Shown piece by piece: positions 1 through 9,738 of a stretch of 19,248 bases of DNA. Made by a program: the position numbers and the translations under genes. Position 1 is the stretch's first letter. Each line of letters opens with the position of its first letter. Origin of the DNA: Amanita rubescens (taxonomy: Eukaryota > Basidiomycota > Agaricomycetes > Agaricales > Amanitaceae); NCBI GenBank assembly GCA_015039365.1, contig WION01000777.1, positions 1 through 19,248 on the forward strand, in the 5' to 3' direction. The notes beneath the pieces were generated by a model that searched no databases, was not told the origin of the DNA, and saw nothing but the letters and a program-made list of their open reading frames with translations.

Positions 1-1
1 T

Positions 2-757
2 ATCATTCAATCATTTGCGGCTGCACAAGAACTTGTTCTACGCTTATCCCCACCTGTCAATATCTACAAGTTCCCTCGAACGCCTCACCTCCTTGACCTA
101 GGCGCGGCAACGTCTGATGACATCTTGACCTCTCTACCCACCGTTGTCAATGGTAATGTGACCATCACAGAAAAGGTCGACGGTGCAAACATGGGCTTTT
201 CGTTGTCTTCTGACGGTTCAGAAATTATCGTTCAGAATCGTTCACACTACGTCAATCCGACCTCCCACGAGCAATTCAAGAAGCTCGGCGCGTGGATTGA
301 CCAGCATCGCGAAGAGTTATTCCAAATCCTCAAGCGCGACATTTACTTTCAGCAGCGCTATATCCTCTTTGGAGAGTGGTTGTACGCAACTCATTCTATA
401 CCCTATACCAATCTGCCCGACCGCTTTTTGGCCTATGACATGTATGATCGCAGCACAAACACGTTCCTCGATCGCAAAGGGTTAGTTGCCTTATTGTCCA
501 CGACAACTATACAAATAGTACCCGTGGTCTACGAAGGAGAATCCATGCCGAGCGAGCTTGACGTGCGAAAAATGGTACAAACTCAATCAAAATTCTACAA
601 TGGACGGTTGGAAGGTGTATACGTGAAGATAGAGGAAGACGGGATAGTGAAATTCAGAGGCAAAGTAGTGAGGAGCGATTTCATCGCAGGTAACGAACAT
701 TGGGGCAAGAGTAACTTGCAGGTTAATGGTCTTGCATTAGATAAGATAAGATCGTAA
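2..757 (+). CDS. ATP-dependent RNA ligase, 5' end missing (partial)
   Basis: The frame is open from base 2 to a TAA at 755-757, giving 251 visible residues; no in-frame ATG occurs before 191, so the start or an upstream exon lies outside the window. The protein is the adenylyltransferase domain of the RNA ligase superfamily. Motif I is EKVDGAN, with the expected AMP-accepting lysine at 173-175. Next come a motif Ia-like NRSH, a motif III region (LFGEWLYATHSIPY, then FLAYDMYDR), motif IV LEGVYVKI and motif V VKFRGKVVR. Upstream of motif I is a KFPRTPHL segment common in these ligases. Such enzymes seal 3'-OH/5'-phosphate RNA ends through a ligase-AMP intermediate. The N-terminal architecture cannot be seen, so substrate is unknown. 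The gene ends only 61 bp before the adenosine kinase start. Family assignment is firm; subfamily (Rnl2-like or Rnl5-like) is not. Confidence 0.85.
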   Translation: MIQSFAAAQELVLRLSPPVNIYKFPRTPHLLDLGAATSDDILTSLPTVVNGNVTITEKVDGANMGFSLSSDGSEIIVQNRSHYVNPTSHEQFKKLGAWIDQHREELFQILKRDIYFQQRYILFGEWLYATHSIPYTNLPDRFLAYDMYDRSTNTFLDRKGLVALLSTTTIQIVPVVYEGESMPSELDVRKMVQTQSKFYNGRLEGVYVKIEEDGIVKFRGKVVRSDFIAGNEHWGKSNLQVNGLALDKIRS

Positions 758-818
758 TCTAATACGTCTTCAGTCTCACTAATCGTTATCGATCCACTTT
801 CAAAAATCAACTGTCATT

Positions 819-2074
819 ATGTCTGCGCCGTCCTACCAAGTCTTTTGCATAGGTAATCCCCTGCTTGATATGCAGGTGGTCAATGGGGAAAATCTCCTAA
901 AAAAATACGACCTCAAGGCAAACGATGCCATCCTTGCAGGGGAAAAGCACTTACCCCTGTACGAAGAGATCGTCAAAGAGCATAAAATCACCTATGTCGC
1001 GGGCGGTGCGGTTCAAAACTCGGCTCGCGGTGCTGCTGTACGTTTTTCTTGTTGGTTTCCTTGTGAATTGTTCTTAATCGTTGGCGTAGTACATCTTGCC
1101 GCCTCATTCAGTCGCTTACACCGGTTGTGTCGGTGACGACGATCTTTGCCAGCAGCTCAAAATAGCAAACGAAAGGGAAGGACTTGACGATCTTTACCTC
1201 GTCCAGAAGGGTGAGCAAACTGGTGCTTGCGGCGTCATTATTACTGGTCACAATCGGTATAAACTTGGTCGTTCTCTGATTTACATGTTTCCAACTGAAA
1301 TTGTACGACTATAGTTCCCTGGTGACCACATTACGCGCAGCTGAGAAGTTTGAACAATCGCATCTTTCGACCCCTGCCGTCGCCGCCGCGATTGAATCCG
1401 CCAAGGTCTATTACGCTGGCGGGTTCTTCCTGACTCATGGCACACCCTCCGTCGTCGAGATCGGCCAAAAGGCATCTGCAGCTGGAAAAGTATGTTTCCA
1501 AAACCACCTCTCGAGAGATGTGTCATGCTCATCTTTCTCTAGACTTTCATTCTCAACTTCTCTGCACCATTCATCGCCCAATTTTTCGGTGCTAACTTAC
1601 AGCAGGTCCTCCCCTACTGTGACATTATTATTGGCAATGAGTCAGAGGCAGAGGCATGGGCTGCCGCAAATGGTCTTGCCGACACCAAGGATATTCCCGG
1701 AATCGCAAGGGCCATAGCTCTCCTCCCCAAAGCCAACGCCTCTCGTCCACGCACAGTTATTTTTACCCAAGGAGAAAGTTCAACCATTCTTGTCAGCGCT
1801 TCAGAACCTGATAAACCAAAAGTATATCCAGTAGAGAAGTTGGATAGTTCACAGATCGTCGACACGAACGGTGCAGGGGATGCTTTTGCAGGAGGATTCA
1901 TCGGTGCGTATGTGCTAGGCAAGGACATTGACAAGTGTGTGCTCGCTGGCCATGCGCTTGCCTCCATGTGCGTGCAGCAGGTAAGCCATGTTATCCTTTC
2001 CTTTGGGTGACAAAGCTCAACGTAACGTTAAGGTTGGTCCTCAATACAAGTGGCCCAAAGTTCAGATCGTATAG
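819..2074 (+). CDS. ADO1: Adenosine kinase (purine salvage)
   Basis: Phosphorylates adenosine to AMP with ATP, recycling adenosine released by the methylation cycle; cytosolic, PfkB/ribokinase fold. Proposed exons: 819-1037, 1090-1256, 1315-1489, 1543-1980, 2033-2074. The four introns are 52-58 bp with GT..AG ends and the joins keep phase, giving 345 residues, the usual family length. Motifs: N-terminal IGNPLLDM, GGAVQNSARGA near residue 65 (substrate lid), GCVGDDD, NESEAEAW (the NxxE Mg/phosphate motif) and DTNGAGDAF with the catalytic-base aspartate at about residue 300. The C-terminus, VGPQYKWPKVQIV, is typical. The start ATG at 819 is the first in frame. Its promoter must overlap the 3' end of the RNA ligase gene; downstream it converges with the thioredoxin gene, 73 bp between stop codons. 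The gene symbol follows yeast usage. Confidence 0.95.
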
Positions 2075-2147
2075 AGTTCACGAGTTTTTGTTGGTATATA
2101 TATCCATTATTCCAAGATATCGTTACAACCCCCTAGGACAAAAATAA

Positions 2148-2860
2148 CTAGCTGAGACACCACAATAAGAGATATGCGCCGATTAATCCCAGTAATATTT
2201 TGACTTTGGGATCAAGGTTCTCGAAAGGCCTGCCTTCAGTTTGCGGCCCAGGGTTGCGCGAGGTGTTGGAGCTAGAGCCTCCTAGTGTCTGACCCTTTCC
2301 GCTGAATGCGCCTGAACCTGACCCCGAAGTGTGACGACGGAGTGCATTTTCTAAAGCACTGTTGTGCCAGACACAGTTAGTACCACGTAAATAGGAACAT
2401 GACAGTACATACCTCTTGTCCGCTCCCCGAACCTGATCCACCTTTGTGCTTCCTTGGAGAAAAATGAATGTCGGCCTGGGGGAGTTCAGGTACATTGCAG
2501 TTGGTGTAGAATTGAAACGACGCACATTGCAGAAACGGAGTACCGGCTCGCAACGTCTCTTGCAGCGTCCACATCACATTTGAGGAAGTTGACATTTGTA
2601 TATTGTTTCGCGAATGTTTCGTAGACTGGTGCAATCATATGGCATGGCCCACACCTGGAAGCGTTCTAAATATCATTGGATATGTTGTGGCAAGTAATTC
2701 CAAGTACCATGTTGCATGGAAGTCGATGACCTGCAGTACGACACTGTGTCAGGGCTAGTTGATTATGTGAGTCTCTATTACGTCTTACCGTAAGCTTTTC
2801 CTTGGATTTGGAGAGGATACCATCAAGCTGAGAGGTCGACGTTATGTGTGTTATGGACAT
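2148..2860 (-). CDS. Thioredoxin with SHP-like motif and C-terminal membrane anchor
   Basis: Proposed exons, in order of transcription: 2860-2789, 2730-2708, 2654-2526, 2475-2413, 2358-2148; introns of 50-58 bp, the last with a perfect TACTAAC branch site. The product is 165 residues. Residues 1-105 are a thioredoxin fold: VIDFHATWCGPCHMIAP with redox cysteines C33 and C36, KCDVDAARDVASRYSV, cis-proline at P76 (AMPTFIFL), then VDQVRGADKSALENAL. A Gly/Ser-rich linker follows, then FSGKGQTLGG (residues 114-123), which fits the FxGxGxxLG pattern of the SHP box that binds Cdc48/p97, then a hydrophobic tail at about 150-164 ending two residues from the C-terminus. There is no signal peptide, so a tail-anchored protein with a cytosolic domain is likely. 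The thioredoxin identity is firm. The SHP and anchor roles are inferred from sequence only. Confidence 0.88.
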
Positions 2861-2965
2861 GGTTGTAGTGAACGTTGAACAGACAATGTGTAAGAGTCAC
2901 TAGTATGCGGTGGGAATCAGGTACAAATATATTCTGTACACTATGAATCAATCCCCTGGGAACAT

Positions 2966-4723
2966 TCATTCCTGCAAAGCGCCGTTTCGCGCCCTGGTCC
3001 GATAATGACGGGGATTCGGCGCCAAAGGATAGAAATCGATCTGAGGGATAGCTGGGAGCACATTTTTCTTGACACTTTTTGTTTCTAACATCTGTGCAAG
3101 TCTCGCTGGACTTATGATGTGTTTCTGGATCGGTGGGCACATCGTCATGGTGTCTGCTTCCACTTTAGTTCCTGGCTGTGAATCCCATTCTCCGGCTGAG
3201 GATGCCCGCCGGCGTCGAGCGCCTCGGCTCAAATCCTGGTCATCGAAATCGCTCCGGTTCTCTTGAAGGACACCGCGTTGCGCCAGAGGCTTCGCATTGC
3301 AAGTGGAATGTTCGAGCTGCCTTCCATAAGATAATGCTCTCCGATGCCTGCCGGAAGCTGAATTGGTCGTATTGTGCAATGGTGGCCTTGCGGGAATGAG
3401 GCTTTTGCTTTCGGAAGCCTCTAGTTTCTCCGCCGTTAATTTCGCAGTGATGCTCTTCTTCACGATGTGCAAAAGATTGACCTTCTTTCCTTGACGCGGA
3501 TTGAGTAACGCGGGAGAACAAGACAACGACAACGGTGTCAGATTCTTTTCGCCGTCGACAATCTTCTTCGATGGCCCTACTTTGCGATCCTCCACCTTGT
3601 ACACGAATTCCCAGTGTAGCTCCATAGTGCCATGGCCTCGATTCTCATCATGCATAGTTTGTGTTGCTAGTTCGGTTCCATGAATAACGTATATGCCATT
3701 CGACTTCAGTCCAAGCGTAGCTTCTCTAGATATGTAGTCCCGGGTCTCGTCATCGTTCACAGAAATGCGCCGGAGGACTGGTAGGCCGTCAAGAGGGGCA
3801 TAATGAAAATGAAAGGTTTGTTGGTTGACTAGTGGTACGAACTGCGCCATGGTCTCTGCCCGCTGCCGCTTGTCATCAAAAGTCCGTTTGGAGTGGCCAA
3901 CGAATTTAAATGCTGGATTAACAGAACGAAACCCTTCCTGGTCTATCGAAATGACCGTCTTGATATTGTCCAGGCTGAACGTTGATCTTCTCTTGTCCCC
4001 GGCTGGTGCAAAGTACGTGACAGGTTTGAATTTTGCTTTAGTAGTCGTCGCTAAAGTTGGGCGGTTGCTAGCGATAGTGAAAACGTCGTATGGATCATCA
4101 TGCTGGGTGGTAGACGATGCTAGCTGTGCGCCAAAACCTTCTCTCAAAGACAGTCGTTCCTTCCGAATGGGAGTTTTTGAACCGACGACGTATTCGACAC
4201 TAGTACTTTTCGTGTCTACTTCAGATGCTGGTTGCATTGCTGTGTAGGCGCACTCCAAGTAAGATGCTCGCTCGGGAGGTCCTTGAGATTCCAATGTAGT
4301 CTGGGGCCACGGCACTGTCACGGTACTCGCTGTGTAAGGCTCGTGGGCCTTAACCTCTTTGGCATGACTCTCGAATTCTCGATACGCCAAGGCTTGTCGT
4401 CTGCATATGGGGCCAAAAGTGCCGGTAGATACACAGCTGCTACTCTGCGGAAAGTTCGACTCGTGGAGACTTGCACTTGCACTTATTCTCCAGTCGCTGA
4501 AGCCGCTAGCAGTGGAGTGCCTGTGGTTAGCAGAGAAGTCCAAGCCATCAAGTAATATAGGAATATCTCCGGATGTTATGGAAGTTGACGACAGAGAGGC
4601 AGTCAAACAAGGCGATGGCGGAGTCAATGTTGAAAGAGCGATGAGGGCCGAAGAGGAAGGCGGTAAACGAGAGGCGGAGTAGTCTGTTTCCATAGCGTAG
4701 TGCGTGGGCGTAGGCGAACCCAT
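2966..4723 (-). CDS. Intronless hypothetical protein, mostly disordered
   Basis: A single uninterrupted frame encodes 585 residues. The frame runs further upstream to 4777, but the codon there is TTG; the first ATG is at 4723, in a good context (CCGATGG), and is chosen here. A later ATG at 4693 is also possible. The first 230 or so residues and the last 130 are low-complexity, rich in Ser/Pro/Thr and in Arg/Lys. Between about residues 270 and 435 lies a more ordered-looking segment with alternating hydrophobic stretches: FKFVGHSKRTF, FVPLVNQQTFHFHYAPL, SNGIYVIHGTEL, LHWEFVYKVED and KVNLLHIVKKSI. I recognise no known domain. Lack of introns contrasts with every other complete gene here. It lies 105 bp upstream of the thioredoxin gene on the same strand. 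Function unknown. Confidence 0.75.
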   Translation of the reverse strand: MGSPTPTHYAMETDYSASRLPPSSSALIALSTLTPPSPCLTASLSSTSITSGDIPILLDGLDFSANHRHSTASGFSDWRISASASLHESNFPQSSSCVSTGTFGPICRRQALAYREFESHAKEVKAHEPYTASTVTVPWPQTTLESQGPPERASYLECAYTAMQPASEVDTKSTSVEYVVGSKTPIRKERLSLREGFGAQLASSTTQHDDPYDVFTIASNRPTLATTTKAKFKPVTYFAPAGDKRRSTFSLDNIKTVISIDQEGFRSVNPAFKFVGHSKRTFDDKRQRAETMAQFVPLVNQQTFHFHYAPLDGLPVLRRISVNDDETRDYISREATLGLKSNGIYVIHGTELATQTMHDENRGHGTMELHWEFVYKVEDRKVGPSKKIVDGEKNLTPLSLSCSPALLNPRQGKKVNLLHIVKKSITAKLTAEKLEASESKSLIPARPPLHNTTNSASGRHRRALSYGRQLEHSTCNAKPLAQRGVLQENRSDFDDQDLSRGARRRRASSAGEWDSQPGTKVEADTMTMCPPIQKHIISPARLAQMLETKSVKKNVLPAIPQIDFYPLAPNPRHYRTRARNGALQE

Positions 4724-4930
4724 CGGAAACCTTGAGCTAGCTGGCAATGAAACCGCAAAATAAACTCGGATTCTCAAATCCTCTTCTCTCTTAGGTCAAC
4801 TTTGTAGGAGATACTATACTATTTCGTTCCAGAATAAGTTAAAGTATATTCACAAATCGCGGGCTATCAGATGTTCTACGGAAAATCGTGGTTAACACGC
4901 AGCAAGGGGTCAACGTGTAGCAAGATCTAC

Positions 4931-7305
4931 CTACCAATCTATTTTTTTCGAATGCATTGCTTCTTTTCGCGCTATCGACTCCTTATTTTTTAATAGGCAG
5001 TAATCGCCAAATTCATTTTGACCCTGCCACCGGTCTCCAAGCATCCAAAGAACCCTCGTTAATAGGGGAGAATGCTGGGCATCTAAGAATGGCTTGCATG
5101 TGACGCGCTCCCAAGTTGCCTCATCAACGGCATAGCGTGGTTCAAGCGGGGAGCTTCTTGGATGCTTTGGGAAATCAAGGTCGATAAGGTAGTCGCACTG
5201 CTCAACGGGCACCTATTCACAGAGCTTGAGCGTATTAATCGGTGTGATGGGTACGGGACTTACATAATGGGACGGTTCCTCGATATTCAAATCGTTAAGA
5301 CCGCGAGGGACGACACGTGTGTGTGGCCGCAACCACCAATCCGTTTCGTTTGTAGGACCTTCGTCAAAATGGCGAGGTAATAACCCGTTAAAATCACTCT
5401 TTATAAAATCCACGCGAATGCCGTCAGGCACGAGATAATGACTTGGGAATCTGTGCCATTCCTTGCCTAGACACAATCTCAAGCCGAAATCCTTGATAGG
5501 TGATAGATCAATTTGTGTATCTCCCTCTTCATGGTCATCTGGAAGCACCGGAAGGTGACCCGTAACGTTCAGCAGTCGAGGTAACTCTTCGTACTGGAAT
5601 GGATAAGGTAGAGACAACGGAGCGCCATAGTATTGCCGCACGGCGATGATTCGGCAGAGAGACAAAATTGAAGCGGTCAAAACGACAGTGAGAGTAAAGT
5701 TGCGGAAAAGGGAAGAACGGGACGCCTGCGGAACGGTAGTCAGCATCGCGCTAGTCCTCATTCGGGATCAACTTACCCTGTAGGGCGAACTTGTGACTTT
5801 GATGTATAAAATTTCTTGCCAACCTCTCACTAGATATAGGGTAACAGCTGCATTAAAGCAGAGTAGTGGAAAGACAGGGAACATGAATCTCTCTTCCTTG
5901 TGAGGCTGTAGCGAGAATATTCCGAGCCACAAATAAAATGGTGCCAAACGAATGGCGAGAATGGTATAGGGAGAACTTCGATCGGTGCTTGGCGTGTATA
6001 ACCCTAACCGCTTGCGATCAATGTAGTACGTGATGATCAGTGCTGGGAAAGCTGCGAGAGCGAACGGCAATAGCACGTTGAAATTGAGGGTCAAATTGGA
6101 GATATAGAAATGCCAAGGGGAGGTCCCATATAGATCTGGCCCACGGTCGGCCCCACCAAACACGTTATATCGCACGATGTTCCATGGTACGATAGATAGC
6201 TTTCCATATGCGAGAGAATCGATGCCGATAACTGGAAGCTACGAAATTAAGTTTAGTAGATGCACGCTATAACAAACGAATTCCTCACAAGAATCAGGCT
6301 GGCTAGAATGCCAGAAATCAGCTGACGTTGCCAGCGGGCAAACATCCAAGAAGCTTTCTGCTCAGGGAGAACACGGTCCCCGCTAAAAAGGAAGAGTTCT
6401 TCTAAGACAAAGGGTAATGAAAGGGCCAGCGCGAACGGCCACCCAACAATGGCACCTATTGCAAAGGATGATGTCGCAGCGAGAGTTCTCCTATTATCTG
6501 CCATGGAGGAAGGGGGGACTGCAAATGCAAACGCCAGAGTCACGGCATACATTGCAAAGGAGGATGGGAGAAAAGCTGTAGAGAAGAAGCATTTGAACGT
6601 CTTTGATGGTAGATGGGACGAGGAACTGACCTGTTGAGGCATTCCACATTCCTGCACTAAAGAGCATCATGAAAAACAGGTACCTCCCCACGCGTTCATT
6701 AATCTTCTGGTGTACAGCCCGGTAGAAGGCAGCTTCGGTCAAGGTACTGATTAAAGCTAAGAATATGCGGACAGCGAAAAATGGAATTCTCTGAGAAGGA
6801 TACATTATTTTGAGGAACACTGGCAAATGATCACGTTTACCTTGTCCGTTCCAATTAAAAAGGTTGCCAATCTTGCCGGTGGCAAGTGTATGATTATGTA
6901 CGCCCAACTGCGGATGGCGTACTGTGGGGAGACTTCCCATGTCTGGAATCCATAGCCCTTATCGAGATAGTGAAGTGGCTCCCAAAAATTGAACACTGAG
7001 GAATGGTTTGGCTGCTGGACACTTTGGAGCAAAGTTTTGGTACACACCTTCATCACAGTCATTGATGTTGGAATACATGGCCCCAGCAGCGCGTACGAGC
7101 AAGATTATGCGAAATGCTAAGGAAAAACTCGGACTCCATGGACGACGAGCGGAACTTCACTGGATAAGCCGACGAAAACACGGAATGAGTCTATTCCTTA
7201 CCGGCGGAGCTTATCTTGCAGAATCCCTGTATGCCTTTCAGGTTGCGGTTTGGGCTTTACTGGTTCTGGGCGGCGAAGACGAATATATTGCGTCCCAGAC
7301 GACAT
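4931..7305 (-). CDS. ALG9: ALG9 alpha-1,2-mannosyltransferase (N-glycan assembly)
   Basis: Adds alpha-1,2 mannoses from dolichol-phosphate-mannose to the lipid-linked oligosaccharide in the ER lumen; glycosyltransferase family 22. Proposed exons in order: 7305-7202, 7154-7048, 6995-6841, 6790-6631, 6575-6289, 6238-5777, 5725-5264, 5212-4931, with introns of 47-55 bp and consistent phases, giving 672 residues. After a basic cytosolic N-terminus comes a first helix (FRIILLVRAAGAMYSNI), then the luminal acidic motif NDCDEVFNFWEPLHYL and GYGFQTWEVSPQYAIRSWAY, which are diagnostic for ALG9. Later: FYRAVHQKINERVGRYLF, FSAGMWNAST, VRYNVFGGADRGPDLYGTSP and HKEERFMFPVFPLL. The soluble C-terminal part carries EEPSHYVPVEQCDYLIDLD and RYAVDEATWE. 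It is somewhat longer than the yeast and human proteins. Intron 1 has two nearby acceptors (CAG and GAAG, 5 nt apart); only the second keeps the frame. Confidence 0.95.
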
Positions 7306-7778
7306 TGAGGTCTGCGACGTGTCGCTACGCGCCGGTTATCGACAGCCTGAGTAGATGACGAATTCATATGACGTGTTCAGCAAGCGTGACGCAGTGACAT
7401 GTCACCAACTAATAGCTGAAGTTGAACACAGGGCAGCGTGCAAGAATCCAGGTTGGAGTTCGTTCAGTTATTAACAGGGCCGGCATCTAATGTACAGCTG
7501 ATAGATTGTATAATTGCCGAAGGATGAGGTATGCATCAGAAGCCCAAGAAGGCAAGGCAATGCCCAAAAAGGGCAAGGCGGAAAGAATCTGGCAAAGGTT
7601 CTTATTGCCATAATAGAATGCAGATTACTTCTTTCAGACTCTACAAATTGTCTGTTTACCTCGGCTACTCCACGCAGCTGACGTTACCCGCATCTGAATA
7701 ACAACAGACGTCGCCTTTTTATTTCTTCGTTCCTAACTACCACCTCCCCCGCCTTTCTCGTTTTCTCCATCTCGCCAG
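7306..7778. promoter_or_regulatory. Divergent intergenic region between ALG9 and the DUF6533 gene
   Basis: These 473 bp separate two divergent start codons, so both promoters must lie here. No gene is visible. The side next to the DUF6533 start is pyrimidine-rich (7715-7775), a common pattern around basidiomycete transcription starts. An imperfect tandem duplication sits at 7542-7581. No clear TATA box could be assigned. Confidence 0.6.
7542..7581. repeat. Imperfect 20/21-bp tandem duplication in promoter
   Basis: Two adjacent units, 7542-7561 and 7562-7581, both begin GCCCAA and end in GGCAAGGC plus two or so bases. They differ by one substitution, one inserted G and two or three bases at the ends. 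The unit lies about 200 bp before the DUF6533 start codon. Confidence 0.6.
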
Positions 7779-9738
7779 ATGGTATCCGCCCAGGACTCCC
7801 TCGCAACAGCGGAACATTTTATCTATGTCACTCAAGTATACTTTTGTGGTACGTATCATTGACCTCATTCTCTTCGACGTGCTCTTTACGCCTCGGGCTT
7901 CCTAGCAATGTGTACGAAGGTCTTTCAGCATCGCCCAAGGTAGTCTGACTGATGAAACCCAATTAGATGCCGTAGTCGTGTGGGACTGGCTCATCAGTCT
8001 GCCTAGAGAGTATCGTTTCGTGAGTATACGCGCCATTGTGTGCCTAACTTCGCATGACGTTCTGCACGCTCAGATCTGGAAGACTCACTGGACGCCAGTC
8101 AAAGTGGCGTACTTGTTCTGTCGGTATGTTTTTATTCGTGCTGCGACGCGACATGTGGAGCCGACGCATATAGCTACTGGGTCATCACAGTCGTTCCTTA
8201 TCTTTTGTACTGTTTCGTGGTTGATCATTCCCTTTCAACCTGCCGAAAGATCTACAAGGTCAGACGAGCGTGTTTCCTTGCGTAGTGGATAACTATATGA
8301 ATCTTCTTAGATTCCTGTTGGTCTCGCCATGTGGAATCAAGTCGGCTCAGAATGTGCGTTCTGTTATATTCCGTCTCGTGTGATGCCTGACACGCGCATG
8401 CAGCCGTTCTTCTTATTCGTACCTACGCATTCTTTAACAGAAACGTGTACATTCTTTGGCTCCTTGTTTCAGCTCTCTCTGGCGTGGTAGCCTATCAGCT
8501 ATACGTTGACGCCACCCAGATGTTATGTCAGTTGCAGTCAAACTTTGTCTAAAAGCGCAACTGACGGATCTATGCAGTGCTTCCCTTCCTTAATCCATCT
8601 ACTGTACGCTTTTTTGACGGCATCAAATGTGTCGTGTTCTAATACCTGAAAGGAAATGGGCCCCTGTTTCCCTATGTCAAAGCCTCACTCAGCGCATCTC
8701 CTCGGTACGTTGACGTTTGTGTCCGATATTTCTAGCTTTAAGTAGTCAATCACTAGGCTTCTTCGTGAGTTGAATTGGTTGATGCCAGTGCCATAACCGA
8801 GTATGTCTCTAGATAGCACCCTTGTTGTTCGATACGCTTGTTACTTTTATGACCGTTTTCAAGGCTTTCTACATTCGACGACGCAACGGTGGTCCCAATA
8901 GCAGACTAATCCAAACGTTTCTACGTGAAGGTACTCATCTGACTCTATTATGGCGATCTTCCGCTGACGATCACAGGTGTTTTCTACTACATCTTGATTT
9001 CTATCGCCAACCTGGTGAGCGGATCCATTCTAACTTTTGCATCCTCGTCTCAAACGCTTAGATCAATGGAGTATTCTACCTTCAGTAAGATCTTTCACAT
9101 ACTCGTTACGCTCCCCTTAGCTGAGCGACAGACCACGTCAAGTAATTTCAGCCATCAATATTCCGCTGAGCGTCATGATGGGACCAGTCCTTGCTTGTCG
9201 CTTGGTATGTGTGTTCGTCACGCATGAACTGTTGTATATAACCATACGATAGATCCTTGACCTTCGCGAGCGCGGTTCCGAGACCGTCTCCCATTCGGAG
9301 GGGACCGGCATTGCAGCTTTTACGACCAAGTCAATTACGCAGCAGGGATCCCCTTTTACGCCGCCTGGCCGTCGCAGCAAAAGTGCTATGGATGGCTATG
9401 GGCGACAGAGGCGCGGAATTAATACTGTCAGCTCAAATGTTGTACTAAGCACCCTCGGGAGCATACCGCATGATGTGGACCTGGATATCGAACGTGACGT
9501 CATAGAGATGGATGATATCCACCTCGGTTTGGGCATGGAATTAGGGAGCTTAAGCACTGCGATAGGCGGGGACGACGGTGAGCCCGTGACTGACGGCGCT
9601 CCCCATGGCGATAGCCCTGCTCCTGCGTATCACTCCATCGACAAGAGTCAATACAAGGAGCGCACCCCTAGCAATGAAGATGCAGCCTTGCAGGGCATCA
9701 GAATTGACGTTGAGAGGGCCATGTCTCTGGATTTGTAA
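7779..9738 (+). CDS. DUF6533-type seven-helix membrane protein, 14 exons
   Basis: Proposed exons: 7779-7848, 7967-8019, 8074-8123, 8174-8258, 8311-8353, 8404-8526, 8578-8603, 8653-8704, 8757-8764, 8813-8930, 8977-9014, 9062-9084, 9132-9204, 9253-9738. All introns are GT..AG and every join keeps phase, giving 415 residues. The sequence matches my memory of basidiomycete DUF6533 proteins: VVVWDWLISLPREYRFIW, hydrophobic helices around YWVITVVPYLLYCFVV and VLLIRTYAFFNRNVYILWL, GPCFPMSKPHSAHLLGFFIA, IRRRNGGPNSRLIQTFLREG, ISAINIPLSVMMGPVLACRL and LDLRERGS. A hydrophilic tail of roughly 150 residues follows. The architecture is receptor-like but no ligand or function is established. Exon 9 is only 8 nt. 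Intron 1 (118 bp) is twice the usual size and might hide another small exon, though direct joining gives a sensible first helix. Confidence 0.85.

Noticed and set aside
125..757. Complete RNA ligase gene starting at 125
   Set aside because: That codon is TTG and the conserved KFPRTPHL segment lies upstream in the same frame, so the gene is 5'-truncated by the window.
3825..4682. Several plus-strand open frames of 90-140 codons
   Set aside because: They are opposite-strand shadows of the long minus-strand gene at 2966-4723 and lack any domain or codon bias of their own.
4724..4777. N-terminal extension of the intronless gene to 4777
   Set aside because: The codon at 4777 is TTG, an unlikely start in a fungal nuclear gene; the ATG at 4723 is in a better context.
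7008..7358. A 116-codon open frame on the plus strand
   Set aside because: It lies opposite the first exons and introns of ALG9, which are well supported by conserved motifs; the frame has no recognisable domain.
7849..7966. Possible extra exon in the 118-bp first intron of the DUF6533 gene (a short open stretch reading NVYEGLSASPK)
   Set aside because: It would leave a 27-bp intron on its right side, and joining 7848 directly to 7967 already gives a continuous first helix in phase.
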